Of a stretch of DNA of 64,000 bases, positions 1 to 11,600 are shown one piece after another (the stretch's first letter is position 1; the number at the start of each line of letters is the position of its first letter). The position numbers and the translations under genes were made by a program. The stretch covers positions 124,001 to 188,000 of the forward strand of contig NC_084716.1 in NCBI RefSeq assembly GCF_033807575.1, in the 5' to 3' direction. The DNA is from Cydia pomonella (taxonomy: Eukaryota; Arthropoda; Insecta; Lepidoptera; Tortricidae). Below the pieces are notes generated by a model. The model was not told where the DNA came from, searched no databases, and worked only from the letters and a program-made list of their open reading frames with translations.

Positions 1-3000
1 TAATTAAGGCATCGGTAGTCAAGGAAGCGACGGTTTCCAAATGAATAGCCCGAACGGTTAAGCATGTGAAAATCACACCGTACCTCTTCTCCCGCCGTCT
101 CCCAATAGCCACCTCTTGCGGACCGAACAGGTCTATTCCGCAGAAGGTGAATGGTCGCTGGTGATGAGCCATCCGTGCTTCAGGTAAGTTACCCATCCTT
201 GGAATTTCTGGTCTGCTTTTCTTTATTCTGCAGACCATACATTTAGACGCAATATTTTTTACTGTTGGGCGAAGTTTAATAATCCAATATTTTTGTTTAA
301 GGTTGTTCACCACAGTCTCTTGATTCTGATGAGCCGCGCTGACATGGTAAGACTTCACAATCAATCTAGTTATGTAATCTTTTCCATCTAGGATTATAGG
401 CCTTTTTGTTTCAGGTGACACATCGGCAGCAGCATCAATTCGGCCCCCGACGCGCAAGACTCCGTGCTCATCAAGGTAAGGTGATAAGGTAAGTAGTTTA
501 CTACTTTTTTCCATGTATTTTCCTTGTTTCAGAATTTTAATTTCTTCACTAAACGATTGCGCCTGTGATTGTCTTATCAGCAGGCGCTCGGCTTCCTCCA
601 TTGTCTCGTAATTATTATTATCGGTAAGTTTTCGACATTTTTTTATAAACTCCAAAACAGCGTGAGTACTTCGGAGTAGGCGCAACCACGATGAAAATCG
701 CGTAGGCTCAGGTACAGGTAAGTCAATATACTCATTATTTACCATTTGTATAATGTTAACACACTCTAATTCATTGTCATTTATTGCAGGTTGTAAACAA
801 TCCTTCGGCCAAGTGCGCTCATTATCGTATAAGAAAACCGGTCCGTGTAGCCACTGATTTTGCAGAATCGACACATCGTACGCTTCCCTTGTTGCTATGT
901 CCGCTACGTTAAGGTGCGTAGGGACGTACTTCCACTCATCACTGCAGGTAAGTTCATCTATTTCGCCTAAGCGATTAGCTATATACGGCTTATAAGTGCG
1001 ACATTTGTTTCTGATCCAGTGTAAAGTCGTAGATGAGTCACTCCAGAATATTTTGCGATTAGGTTTTATTTTATGCTCTTTTATTATAGTGTCAGCCAGT
1101 CTAGCAGCAAGGACAGCAGAATTTAGTTCAAGTCGAGGAATGGACGTCATTTTATTCGATGAAATTCGGCATTTGCTTGCCACAAATGCGATGTACACAT
1201 GTGCGTTGCTTTCCCAGCGCCAGTACGCAACGGTACACATAGCCTTAACAGACGAATCGCAAAACAAATGTAATTGTAGATTCGTATAGCATGCAGCGGG
1301 CGATGGTTCTAAGTTCAGCGGCTGCACCGGCGCGGGCGCGCCATCCTTGTCTCGCTCACTAGAGGTACCGGCCGCCGCCGCGATCGAGTCTGTCTCGTTC
1401 ACTCCCGTGACTCCCATATGCGCTGCGTTATAGTAAAATCTCGGCAGCCGTATGTTACGTAATGACTGTAAACAACTTATCCAATTGCACCATTTTTCAT
1501 ATATCTTGTTAGGTATTTCCATATCCCAATCTATGTTTTCTTGCCAACATAATTGTAGAATCATTTTGCCATTAACAGTAAACGGAGATAGAAATCCATA
1601 GACATCAAATATGGACATAACAACTCGCAAAATGTCCCGTTTCGTCGGTCTTTGTGTTCCGTTGATAATATTTTCAGGAATCTTCTTAAATGAAACGTCA
1701 AAACCCAGTACATCTTCATGCGGAAACCAGATTAAGCCGAGAGTTCGTTCGCTTTGATATTGTTCTCCGGTTTTAAACTTTACAGCTGCTTCGCCGAGAG
1801 TTGATTTTGGCATGGACTCGAGAACTTGTTTACTATTAGAAGTCCAGTTACGTAATTCGAAGCCACCTTGCTGATGAATTGATTTTATATCTCTTATCAA
1901 CTCAATAGCGGTTTTTTCATCTGGTAGGCTGTCTATATAATCGTCAACGTAGTGTTGGTTGTATATAGCTTCGCAGGCAGGTAACATCGTTGGCTCGAAA
2001 CGCTGAGCATTCTTGTTTTTTATATATTGGGCTACGAAGGGGCTACAGTTAGCTCCGAATATTAGCGAAGTCATGACGTAGGTTTTCACTGGTCCCTTGG
2101 GGTCGCTTCGGTATAAAAACCGTAGTGCATTTTGGTCCTCTTCTCTGATTTTGACTCGTAAAAACATATCTTTTATGTCGGCAGTTACACCAATCCTTTG
2201 CTCTCGGAACCGCAACATTATTCCAAACAGTGACCTCAGTAGGTCGGGGCCCTTAAGTAGGTAATGGTTTAGCGACAATCCATTTGTTTCAGCGGCGCAG
2301 TCAAAAACAAGCCGGAGGCGCTTCTTATTTTTATTATCCACTCCAAAATGTGGTAGGTACCATGTTTTGCTAGTTACTGTGGTATCCTTTAACTCTTGTG
2401 CGTAGTCATTGTCAAACAGGTGCTGGACGCGCTCATTGTATCTCTCTCTATAGCCATCACATCTCTGCATCTTGCGCTCCACTCCCTTAAGGCGCGACAT
2501 TGCATGAGGAAAAGAGTCAGGCAATTCACAATGCTCATTCTTCCAGGGGAGTCCAACGTACCACCGCCCATCAACAAGTTTAGACGTTTTGTCAAGTTTT
2601 TCTATGGCGCATACGTCGTTATAGTTCTCACGGGGTTTACTAGTTACGCCCAATGAGTCATACGTGAAAGAACGACGTACTTCTTCATGTAGATCTTGCA
2701 GCAGTCGTTTGTGCTCAGTCGCGTCATCGGTGACGTCATTATTGCAGATAAACAGAGTTGAGTGCAGCGCGGGCACAGCTGACGACATACGGGCGGGAAC
2801 TCTTCCATGTATGCACCAACCAAGAGGTGTGCGAGTGGCACAGGGCTCGTCAGGACTACCAACGACGATTTCCAAAGGTAACTGCAAGTGGTAGAAGTCT
2901 TGGCCTATCAGTATTTCTGGTTTTAAGTTTTCATCACAGAAATTATTTTTGAGTCCTTGTAAATGAGTAAATTTGTCACAATTCACTAAGTTCGTGTTAT

Positions 3001-4972
3001 AGTTCGGTAGGTCAAGGTCGTTAACACTTTGCGCGGTAAGCGTAAACTTTTGTCGATTTTTGTTAGATATAGTTATATCCACGAGATAAGATTCGCACAC
3101 TAGCTCAGAGTTCTTCCACGCGCCACGCACACGCATGCACTCGCGACGGCCGCGCGCCCCCACCCGTTGGGCGAGGTCTGCGCTTATCATAGTAACCGAG
3201 CTGCCGTCGTCAAGCAAACAACTGGTGCTAATCACACCACAGGGTCCATGGATATATATGGGCACTACTTTTAATAAACCCTTTCGAGTAGAAAATGAGT
3301 TCATGTGCGTCACTACTTCCGTATTAGGCTCCGCTTCAATCTCTGTCACTTGCACTGTACTATTATTGTCCTCATTTTGTTTCTCATTAGGCACAAAATG
3401 CAATAACCGGTGATGCGCTAATCCACAGTTGTTTACATCGCAGGCCGCTGCGGGACAAGTATTTCGATCGTGATGTGATAACAAACACTTGTAGCATAAA
3501 CCGCGGCGTTTAACGTATTGCCAACGATCTTTGCGTAAAGATTTTTTAAACTTTTTACACTGCGGCAAATCATGTTTAGCTGTTTTACAGTAACGGCACA
3601 TATTTAGTTCATTTTGTCCACTTTGCACTAATACAGTCTGCGCGTTAAAGTCACTCTTATCGTGATATTTATTACGTTTAAAATTGTCCGGACGTGTGTT
3701 TAATAATGTAGCACTGCAGGTAGACACTTTGAGCGCTTCTTCGTGAAGAAAATTAGCCAATAAGTCAAATCTAGATGTAGTTCCTTCAATGATGCGTTGA
3801 TAACTATAATCTGCCCATTTTGATAACAATATGGTAGGCAGCTTTGACAACACAATAGTGACTAGACTCATTCCTTGTAGGTATTCATCACGTTTTAGGG
3901 CACGTACGGCAGCGACGTAATTTCTTATTTTATTCGAAAACACAATGATTTCTTTGTGATAATCAGGGGTCATTGTGCCTAATCGTTTGATTTCGTAGAC
4001 AATCCGGGATAAAATGACGTCAGGGTTCCCGAATTGTAACTCTAAGGTTGACATTAGTATTTCTGGAGATGTGGTACTGATAAGTAGGGCATTCACTGCG
4101 TCCTTGGCGGGTCCACGAAGACATTTCCTTAGGCGCCATAGGTTCTCACTATCGCTAAATTTGCAGACTCGGGTAGACTCGTCGAATGCAGATTTAAATT
4201 GAAGCCACTCCATAGGGTCTCCAGTAAATATTGGTAACTCTTTAGGTGTGCTGATGCGGCTTAGCAAATTAGAATTGTTGTTTTGGTTGCAAACAGAAGT
4301 GGACATTATATCCTTAAGTACACAGGCTAACTGTTGAATTGGACCATCGGTGCCGGAATCCATATCGGCCGGCGGGCGCAGCAAGCCTGAAGATTGACCT
4401 TGATTAGCGGCGTGCTGCGATTCCAACTCTAAATTACTGCGTTCTACCCACTTAGCAACCTCACTTCGATTATCGGTTTCCGACGGGGGACTGTATTCTT
4501 CTTCTAATTCGGCAAGGTCCGCTTCTAAGCGTTTATCGATAAGCTGCATTTCTATTCGTGCTTTCTTTTCGGCCGCCTCCAGTTCCAACTTCTTTCTACG
4601 AGCCTCGATGGTAGATGAAGACGATTTCCGGGACAAAGACTTATGGGAGCCGGGCATTTCCGACTTTGTACTTCGGGATTTTAACACCATTGGTTTATCA
4701 GGATGCACTGTTTGTGATTTCTTCTCGACTGACTCCAATTCTAGCTTTCTGCGAGCCTCCATAGAAGATGTAAATGATTTCTCAGACCCAGGTTTATGGG
4801 AGCCAGGCAACATGTCAGCTTTTAACATCTCGGATTTCTCACTTCGTACTTCCAATAAATTGTCCGGTTGCACTTTAGTTTCATCATTTATAGCTGCACT
4901 TGTACACGGCTCATTTTGCACGGCTTCCTTTCTCTCCTGTTCTCTTCTTACAGTTCCACGGGTTTTGACCAT
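1..4972 (-). CDS. BEL/Pao gag-pol polyprotein, partial (open through left edge)
   Basis: Single frame from the ATG at 4972 to base 1 with no stop met in my reading. The N-terminus is charged, Ser/Lys/Glu-rich and probably coiled coil; it contains an imperfect internal repeat (MEARRKLELE / IEARRKKLELE). Next come a gag core (ELPIFTGDPMEWLQFK near 4230-4190), a zinc knuckle (CYKCLLSHHDRNTC near 3480), a protease (LLDDGSSVTMI near 3200), an RT with YVDD at 1940-1951, an RNase H (LFCDSS near 1260), the HHCC zinc finger of integrase (near 345-220) and the start of the integrase core (GIDLFGP near 130). All landmarks checked share one frame. The polyprotein would supply all enzymes for retrotransposition. 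Divergent from the two other BEL/Pao elements in the window. Confidence 0.85.
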   Translation of the reverse strand, partial: MVKTRGTVRREQERKEAVQNEPCTSAAINDETKVQPDNLLEVRSEKSEMLKADMLPGSHKPGSEKSFTSSMEARRKLELESVEKKSQTVHPDKPMVLKSRSTKSEMPGSHKSLSRKSSSSTIEARRKKLELEAAEKKARIEMQLIDKRLEADLAELEEEYSPPSETDNRSEVAKWVERSNLELESQHAANQGQSSGLLRPPADMDSGTDGPIQQLACVLKDIMSTSVCNQNNNSNLLSRISTPKELPIFTGDPMEWLQFKSAFDESTRVCKFSDSENLWRLRKCLRGPAKDAVNALLISTTSPEILMSTLELQFGNPDVILSRIVYEIKRLGTMTPDYHKEIIVFSNKIRNYVAAVRALKRDEYLQGMSLVTIVLSKLPTILLSKWADYSYQRIIEGTTSRFDLLANFLHEEALKVSTCSATLLNTRPDNFKRNKYHDKSDFNAQTVLVQSGQNELNMCRYCKTAKHDLPQCKKFKKSLRKDRWQYVKRRGLCYKCLLSHHDRNTCPAAACDVNNCGLAHHRLLHFVPNEKQNEDNNSTVQVTEIEAEPNTEVVTHMNSFSTRKGLLKVVPIYIHGPCGVISTSCLLDDGSSVTMISADLAQRVGARGRRECMRVRGAWKNSELVCESYLVDITISNKNRQKFTLTAQSVNDLDLPNYNTNLVNCDKFTHLQGLKNNFCDENLKPEILIGQDFYHLQLPLEIVVGSPDEPCATRTPLGWCIHGRVPARMSSAVPALHSTLFICNNDVTDDATEHKRLLQDLHEEVRRSFTYDSLGVTSKPRENYNDVCAIEKLDKTSKLVDGRWYVGLPWKNEHCELPDSFPHAMSRLKGVERKMQRCDGYRERYNERVQHLFDNDYAQELKDTTVTSKTWYLPHFGVDNKNKKRLRLVFDCAAETNGLSLNHYLLKGPDLLRSLFGIMLRFREQRIGVTADIKDMFLRVKIREEDQNALRFLYRSDPKGPVKTYVMTSLIFGANCSPFVAQYIKNKNAQRFEPTMLPACEAIYNQHYVDDYIDSLPDEKTAIELIRDIKSIHQQGGFELRNWTSNSKQVLESMPKSTLGEAAVKFKTGEQYQSERTLGLIWFPHEDVLGFDVSFKKIPENIINGTQRPTKRDILRVVMSIFDVYGFLSPFTVNGKMILQLCWQENIDWDMEIPNKIYEKWCNWISCLQSLRNIRLPRFYYNAAHMGVTGVNETDSIAAAAGTSSERDKDGAPAPVQPLNLEPSPAACYTNLQLHLFCDSSVKAMCTVAYWRWESNAHVYIAFVASKCRISSNKMTSIPRLELNSAVLAARLADTIIKEHKIKPNRKIFWSDSSTTLHWIRNKCRTYKPYIANRLGEIDELTCSDEWKYVPTHLNVADIATREAYDVSILQNQWLHGPVFLYDNERTWPKDCLQPAINDNELECVNIIQMVNNEYIDLPVPEPTRFSSWLRLLRSTHAVLEFIKKCRKLTDNNNYETMEEAERLLIRQSQAQSFSEEIKILKQGKYMEKSSKLLTLSPYLDEHGVLRVGGRIDAAADVSPETKRPIILDGKDYITRLIVKSYHVSAAHQNQETVVNNLKQKYWIIKLRPTVKNIASKCMVCRIKKSRPEIPRMGNLPEARMAHHQRPFTFCGIDLFGPQEVAIGRRREKRYGVIFTCLTVRAIHLETVASLTTDALI

Positions 4973-5002
4973 TATTTTCGACGGTGGCGTGAAGAACATC
5001 AA

Positions 5003-5020
5003 GATCCGGCTCGAAGACCA
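5003..5020 (-). other. Candidate primer-binding site of left BEL/Pao element
   Basis: The minus strand reads TGGTCTTCGAGCCGGATC about 30 nt before the gag ATG. It resembles the TGGTCCTTCGGAACC site directly after the 5' LTR of the complete BEL/Pao element at 39562. Position and similarity suggest a tRNA primer site; a short spacer would separate it from an LTR ending in ACA near 5024. The tRNA was not identified. Confidence 0.4.
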
Positions 5021-5322
5021 CTTTGTACGGTTTGTGGGTTCTTTTCACGATAAAAAAAATAGTCAAATTAGGGAAACTACTTATATTTTTAAAGAGGGCG
5101 GTACATCCACAAAATACTAGCATAGAGGGACGTGCGGAGAGTGCAACAGCTAATATCGACTGCTTTTAAAACTTGCTCTAGTGCGGTTAACTATCAGGAC
5201 TGCCCCCGCGCATCCCGCTCTCCCCGGACGTCCCCTAGCTTTAACAAACGTAAAACTGGTATTTAAAACTTAAATCTAATTGCGTCGCTCACATATTGTA
5301 TAGCAAATATCGCAATATTTCA

Positions 5323-5565
5323 CCGACAAAATCGCAATTTTAATGTTTTTCGTACTTCAAGATCACCAATCACCAAGAGCGACGTCACGTTTGCTTATCG
5401 TTTTGTTGGGAGCGTGTCGCAACTGTCGCGAGTGAAGTACGACTGTCGGACTTTGACTATCATTTCCGACTTTTGTATTGCTTTAATGCAATGGGTCCCA
5501 TATAGACATTTGATTCTAAAAACGAACCTGAACGATTGATACCATTAATAAAAAAACATCTAGCC
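5323..5565. repeat. Dispersed repeat, copy 1 (partner at 21015-21290)
   Basis: About 240 bp clearly similar, in the same orientation, to 21015-21290. Shared blocks include gacaaaatcgcaattt, gacgtcacgtt and ttgtattgctttaatgcaat. No coding potential. It may overlap the undefined 5' LTR of the left BEL element, in which case the other copy would be an LTR fragment. An independent dispersed repeat is the simpler reading. Confidence 0.6.
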
Positions 5566-6162
5566 TATTCCCTTCATATGTATATTTTGGAATAAGTTGA
5601 TAATAGGAGGATCGAAAGGAGATTAAGTAAACTCATACATTGCCGAAGATGTGTTGTATTCATGGTTTACAAGTATATAGAAGCGGGTAAAACTGAACAT
5701 AACTTATTTATAGGCTAATATTGCTTACATGCTATTTATACAATTACGTGCGTCGCATATTTATGTTGCAGGCAGTAACGTATAGTTACTGTTAATATGT
5801 TAATTTAGGCATATAGTACAATTTATATACGATGAGCATTTCGAGATTATATTTTTCTATACTCTATTTACATCGCACCCACCTACCTACCACCTACCTA
5901 CCTACGAGTAAGTACATCGGTGTCAGATTTTCAATCCCAGTATCGGGGGTCGCGACCGCAACCCTCTTCACGCTGTCAGCGGTGCCCGCAGTATCACTAC
6001 CGCGATATGTTGTCTTGTCTACATAGGTCACCTCACGTAAACGGAGCATTATACAGCAAAAACTTGCGGTCGAGTGTCTGTGATCAAAAAAAAATTATCG
6101 TCAAGGCTCATAGATTAATAAATTTCATAAACGTAAAACAACTTAATACTGAACACTATTTT

Positions 6163-6360
6163 TAACCCCCGACGCAAAAGGAGGGGTGTTATGCGTTCGA
6201 CGCCATGTCTATCTGTGTGTCTGTCTGTGGTGGCATCGTATCTCTCAAACAGACAGACCGATATCGATGCGGTTTTTTTACGTCAAAGCGAGTATCCTTG
6301 CGGTGGTTTTTAACCTTGTTTGATAAAAATCGATCCAGCAGTTTGAAGCATCAGCATCAG
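6163..6360. repeat. Lepidopteran-type dispersed repeat (CCCCCGACGC family)
   Basis: Begins with taacccccgacgcaaaagg, then a tgtctgtctgtgg block and a gaccgatatcgatgcgg block. This layout matches a very common lepidopteran intronic repeat that I recognise from memory. No frame and no terminal repeats seen. Confidence 0.6.
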
Positions 6361-6436
6361 CTCTTATCCAAAATAATGTAAGGTAGGCTAAACACTATTT
6401 TCCATATATTCGTTTCGTTTTAAATAATAATAATAT

Positions 6437-6580
6437 TTGACGACCGGTCTGACCTAGTGGGTAGTGACCCTGCCTGTGAAGCCGATGGTCTAAGGTTCCT
6501 ATCCCGGTAAGGGCATTTATTTACTTAGCCAATTTGTGTAAGAATGTCCCTGTAATATTTATTTATTTATTTAATATAGC
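6437..6580 (+). repeat. tRNA-derived SINE (family A), internally deleted
   Basis: The head gaccggtctgacctagtggg resembles a tRNA with an A-box-like segment, followed by a weak B-box-like ggttcctatccc. The tail block tgtaagaatgtccctgtaat ends in a (TTTA)n run. The same head and tail lie about 500 bp apart in the copy at 12052-12665, so the middle is missing here. Confidence 0.65.
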
Positions 6581-6599
6581 CAAGAAGCCTGGCATTGTG

Positions 6600-7015
6600 A
6601 TAATAGATCGATCTCAGGGCCGTGCTCGTCGATATCACGTCGTCCCCCATGATGAGAATCTCGTGAAAGCCGAGAAGGACTAGACCTGTAAGTACGAGTA
6701 CCTAGACTTGGCTCACTAGATAACCGCCATGTGGCATGTTGAGTCGACGATCATTGTCCTCATAGTCGTTTCAGCGAACGGTCTCGTTGCGAAGTGTCTC
6801 AATCAACATCTTGAGAGACTCCCGCTAGGTGGCTGGATCAAAGGTCAGACGCAGAAGGCGGTAGCTTGGGCCCTGCCCTGCTGGAGGCGGCACCCTATGT
6901 TAGGTTTTTTATAATATGTTTATATATGTATTTCTATATTGTTGTTATATGATTTTTTGTATTTTATTTTAATTGTCATATTACAAAATGCCTACCCTGA
7001 TATGAAAAATAAATA
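6600..7015 (+). mobile_element. Possible LINE-derived fragment
   Basis: A short frame at 6729-6914 contains LNQHLERLPLGGWIKGQ, which resembles C-terminal retroelement peptides common in lepidopteran genomes. AT-rich DNA ending in aaataaataaa follows, like a LINE 3' end. The frame is short and degenerate and the family was not determined. Confidence 0.35.
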
Positions 7016-8548
7016 AATGGATATCATTATCAATATCAGTTGGCGTACATGGATCGCGACTATCGTACCACCTCGCGCCTTAGGACCAGTCAGTTGCAGT
7101 CTACATTATTTACATTACGACAGATCTTGTTTATGTCTGTCAGGTTTTGTGGAAAACTCATGTCGACGCAACCGAAATTCCGAAGCCCAGTCTTACTCAT
7201 GTTCCATTTGGGGCTGAGATCTGTGTGGCGATGGATGGTTACTGTCGCGTATATTGCGTCCAGGAGATTAATCTGCACCACAACTTCCCCCCTTCCAATC
7301 CTTGCCTCCTCACCCGCGCCTGAACTGAAGCCGCCTACCTAATTGTACAATATTCTACAAATCTACAACACCGCTCGCGCTGCTTTTTCGACGAATCAAC
7401 GTCTTGCGATCTTAGCACTGAGCTACCGCCAACCACATTTATTGGTCCGATTGTTTCTCAGAACGATAGAGAGAGACAAATAACAAAATTTTAATTTACG
7501 ATGCTCGCGGTAGGCCCTGTCCTCACGAATCTCACGATTCTTTTATTGCCTTAGATTAGCATATTGCCACCGCGGGGCGCTCGGCGCGTGCCACCGCCGA
7601 GTTATCGCCGACATATTATATTACGGCTGTTATAAGCGTTAAGTTAACGGCCACGTTTACGACGCAGTTAAACGTGACTTTAAACAGTTTAAACCACGAA
7701 CGACGCGAGATGAAGACGTTCGGTGCAGACTTCTTTTAATTACGATGGCGTAATGGGCTACATTCATTTACTTTTTAATGATCCGCCGCTTCAAACTTTG
7801 TATCTTCTTAACCACAATGGAAGAAGACGGAGATGCATACGTTCAAGATAAAACGATGTTTGTGTCGTACATATATTAATCTGTAGAATGGGTTAAGCGG
7901 TAGCAAATTATTTGTGATGCATATTAGGCAATGGTTCTTAAGTAGGTTCTTATAGGAGTTCTGGGTAATGTCTAACCTATGCGAGAAAATTACGCTGCTA
8001 TAATTTTAACGGTACCATTCAAACTAAAAAATAAATTTAGAGGTGTATGATCATACAATTAGAAGTTTTACGTGCCTGTCAAGTTATCCTGTATGTTATG
8101 CCTGTCAATCATTGCTCTCAATTAATCCAGGAGCTTGTGTTGTAAGCCGTGCGTGCCGCCAACGTTCCACTGAAAGTACTGAAACCAATTTACGAACTCA
8201 AACTACCGCGTAATACCGCCAGTAAGAATTCACAAACACTGCGCTACATTTATTCATAAATACCTGTTTACTTACTTATAAGAGATTTGATACACGCATT
8301 ACTGAAATGAGGTTGCAAGCTTAAGTAATAGGTACATGAGTAGTAGTAGATACTGCCGCGGTAACCACTTTCAGATTCTCGTGTGGCGTTCTAAGGGCTT
8401 GTTACCACCGTATGTCGGGTATTATGACTTAAGTGTACGTTCGTCTTTTTTCCATTATTATGGTTATTAGATACAGATATAATTGTGATAATTTGTGTGT
8501 TGTAAGTTGTCTCAGGGTGGTCAATATTGAGTTGTGTTTGTGTTGCAG
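7016..8548. other. Non-coding stretch, no recognised feature
   Basis: Probably intron upstream of the first visible rk exon. I found no further leucine-rich exon, RNA gene or clear terminal-repeat element here. Confidence 0.5.
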
Positions 8549-8620
8549 AGTACTACGCCGCAACCGCATCTCGCACATCGAGGAGCGCGCGTTGGCCGGC
8601 GCGCCGGCGCTGCAGGTGCT
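8549..8620 (+). CDS. rk: rk exon: one LRR
   Basis: Acceptor ttgcag, donor gtgagt, 72 nt, phase 2 to phase 2. Encodes VLRRNRISHIEERALAGAPA..., a canonical LxxNxI leucine-rich repeat. It is the most upstream rk exon in the window, so the gene continues to the left. Confidence 0.85.
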
Positions 8621-11600
8621 GTGAGTATCCAACAGTATCATAACAAATGGTTTACTTGTCACTACTTATAACTCATCACACCGTATTATTAACCAGCTAT
8701 GCCAGCGGTTTGTTGTAAAAAACGAGGACAGCAATACTTCCCGCTTTTTTATTAGGGTTCCATAGTTAACTATAAGAGTTATACCTGTTATAAGTAGTTT
8801 CGCCATGTCGTCAGTCGGTCCGTCCGCAGTTTTACTCCGTGATCGTTAGTGCTAAAAAGCTGCAATTTGGCATGGACACATGAATCATGCATGGCGATAG
8901 AACGGTAGAAGAAAAACCATTAAAAAAAAGGTTTTTTGGGAACCTCCCATTCAAAATGTTTCTTTTTGTTTTTTTTTTTTTTACTTTTATGCAATGGTGT
9001 AGGGTATCGTTGGAATACATAAATTAGATAGTTCAAAACGAATAAGGGTCTCTAAAATAATCGCTCCGAAAGAAAAACATGTCCCTCCCCCTCTAACTTG
9101 AACCATGAGAACCATAAAATTTGAACCATGAGTCCAAAAGATACAGCATAATAAATACTTTCAATGAAAACTATAGCGAACATGATCGGTCCAGACATAT
9201 TTCTCTTCTTCGTAAAAATACGTATTACAAAGCGCTGCGAAGGTACTCCCTTATGCTTGTAATGTACATACAATTACATGATATGATAGTTACTAATAGC
9301 CCCCGTTTACCCAATTCCGACAGAATGATAACTATGGCACCCTACTCTTAGCATGGCCCGACATGCTCTTGGTCAATTTTTATTTGACTTATGTTGGATA
9401 AGGATTATAAGCCTTTTACCGTAGTAATAATAACTCTGCCGTTCCAAGCCCAGTCTAAACTGCCTGAACAGTTTCGCAAACAGCTTTAAACTTTTATCTG
9501 AAGCACATGAACCCTGGCAACCAGGGAGCGACGCGACGCCTTTTACCTAATAGCATTCACTTTGATTTAAAGCCACACACCTGTTTGATGAAGGAGACCT
9601 GAGCTCATTTTCAGAGTTAGATAAAGTACGAACTGACCAACTGTGTATAATAGGAATTTTAGGTATACGTATGTAAAGTTGGTAAATCAAGGCAATTAGG
9701 TAAAGGACTATGTGAGAATAAAATAATTCTAAATACATATTTATGGAGCTGCTCACCAAATTACACGAGGGTCATATGAAATCATTTCTGCCCAGGCTGG
9801 AACGGAGACCTTCTCTCTCGCTCGGTCAAAAATACTCACAAACGTCAGTGAACTTAAAAAAATCTTTTTAAATTTAATCTTATTCTGAATACAGGAACGT
9901 AATTTGCCTTACCTGCCTAATAAGTGGTTTTCGATAGGAGAGTTTTAAAGTTAACGAGACTCGTGACTCGTGAACGAAATCCGTTTCCACAAATTGTGCA
10001 TAAATGATAGTCTCTCGAGACGGAACACAAATAGTACTTACTCTCTGAATCACTGCGGCGGTTACACTCATTACGGGAATCATCTCCAGAGATCGAACAG
10101 GGTTAATTCGAACTTACAAATCTTAACTTTGGTTTGATAATATTGTTTTGAACTTTTGACACTCGAAGTGCATAGCGCGTTTGTACAGTACGGCCAACGA
10201 AGTACAAAGTCAAGTATATATATACTCGTATGTTATAATTATGTAATATTTATTATTGCGCGACTTGCACGTACTGATGTGCCGTCGGATTTTTTCCAAA
10301 ATTGCAAAATTGCCACATGAAAAAGTTCGGTAACTTCTCATAATATATGGGAATCGAAATTTTCTATTTCTAAAATGAAAGTTTCCTTTGTTTCCTGTGA
10401 ACTTTTCTTAAAATTGCCGAGTACTGTTCCAACTTTTTGTAAATTTTCTGCAACTTGCACATATGTACGAGAAGTTGCGAGCAAGGTGCACTGGTCCTAA
10501 TAAAGCTACAAGTTACAATTTTGTAGTTTAATTAAACTGGCAACATCGGACAAACAAGCGTCTTGACAAACCGTGTCAATGTTTCAGTTTTGTGTAAATG
10601 ATATTATAAAATAAAACCCTGGACGCGAGGGATGTCCGTCACCGCAAACGGTTAAGATAAGAGGAAAGGGTCACCACTCCATGTTTACGAGCGCTCCCCA
10701 TCGTGGAACGACGCGAGACGACTCCGACACGACACCATAAAGATACCGATCTTAGCCAATTTGGGCAATTTGTGTACACATTTCCGTCTTATCTGTATTT
10801 GCCGTAGACCGCGGAATAAAGTAGGCAATAGTAGATAGTGCGGGTGAATAATAAAGCCGTTCATCACGCCGGCTACCTCCCTCCCCTGTAACCCCCCCCC
10901 CCCGGCAGGCTCAGCCTTCGACCCCGAGGCCCGAGCACTAAGCCTGCGAATTTATATTACTTACTTCTTGGCATCGTTGTTTATGGGAGGTCCTCTGCTG
11001 TTGACACCTGCGCGAAAACGCTATTTCACGCTTCCCTTATTTTAAATTTTGTACGGGTCATAAAAACGCTCGCGAGCAGCTTATCTTAATCCTGTATCCT
11101 ACTTTTAAACGAGCAATATTTGTATTAAGGTGACATTGCCACCGTTTACCCTGATATTGTGTAAGAAATGTCTACTAATGTTCGATATGAGCTGAGAAGT
11201 TCACAGACAAGGCTTTAACTAAACGAATAGCAATTTTCACTCATATGGTTGTTTGACAAATAATAACGCAAAACGAGCTTTGCAAACGGCAATCTCGTGC
11301 GTGAGTCGTATCGTAGCGGGGATAATATCCCATATCGCGCGTTCCGCGGCTGCAGCGCGCGTGACTCGCCAACAAATTGCCGACGAGGGAATGGAGCTAT
11401 GCAGCTGACGATAAACGCTTACTTTGCTGCTCGTTTCGGTGTACATATTACTCGCTGTAAACATTTGCTTTGTTGTAAGACAGTGGTCATTTGTGTATTT
11501 TAAGGCGAATGATGTATATGAGGTTGAAATGGTTTGTAATACCTGTCCTGAGACCCGATAAAAAAATACGTTGGCATAAAAGCCGAGAGTCCTTTATAAA

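Larger units (their letters stand above)
1..5030 (-). mobile_element. BEL/Pao LTR retrotransposon, cut by left window edge
   Basis: Minus-strand LTR retrotransposon with the BEL/Pao domain order: gag, CCHC knuckle, aspartic protease, reverse transcriptase, RNase H, integrase. The integrase catalytic core is cut at base 1, so the 3' LTR is outside. A probable primer-binding site lies at 5003-5020, so the 5' LTR should begin near 5024 and extend rightwards. Its far end could not be fixed because the partner LTR is missing. If the upstream exons of rickets lie to the left, this element sits antisense inside an rk intron. Confidence 0.85.

Noticed and set aside
4608..5120. 170-codon plus-strand frame at the start of the left BEL element
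   Set aside because: Antisense to the gag N-terminus, which has clear coding features on the minus strand.
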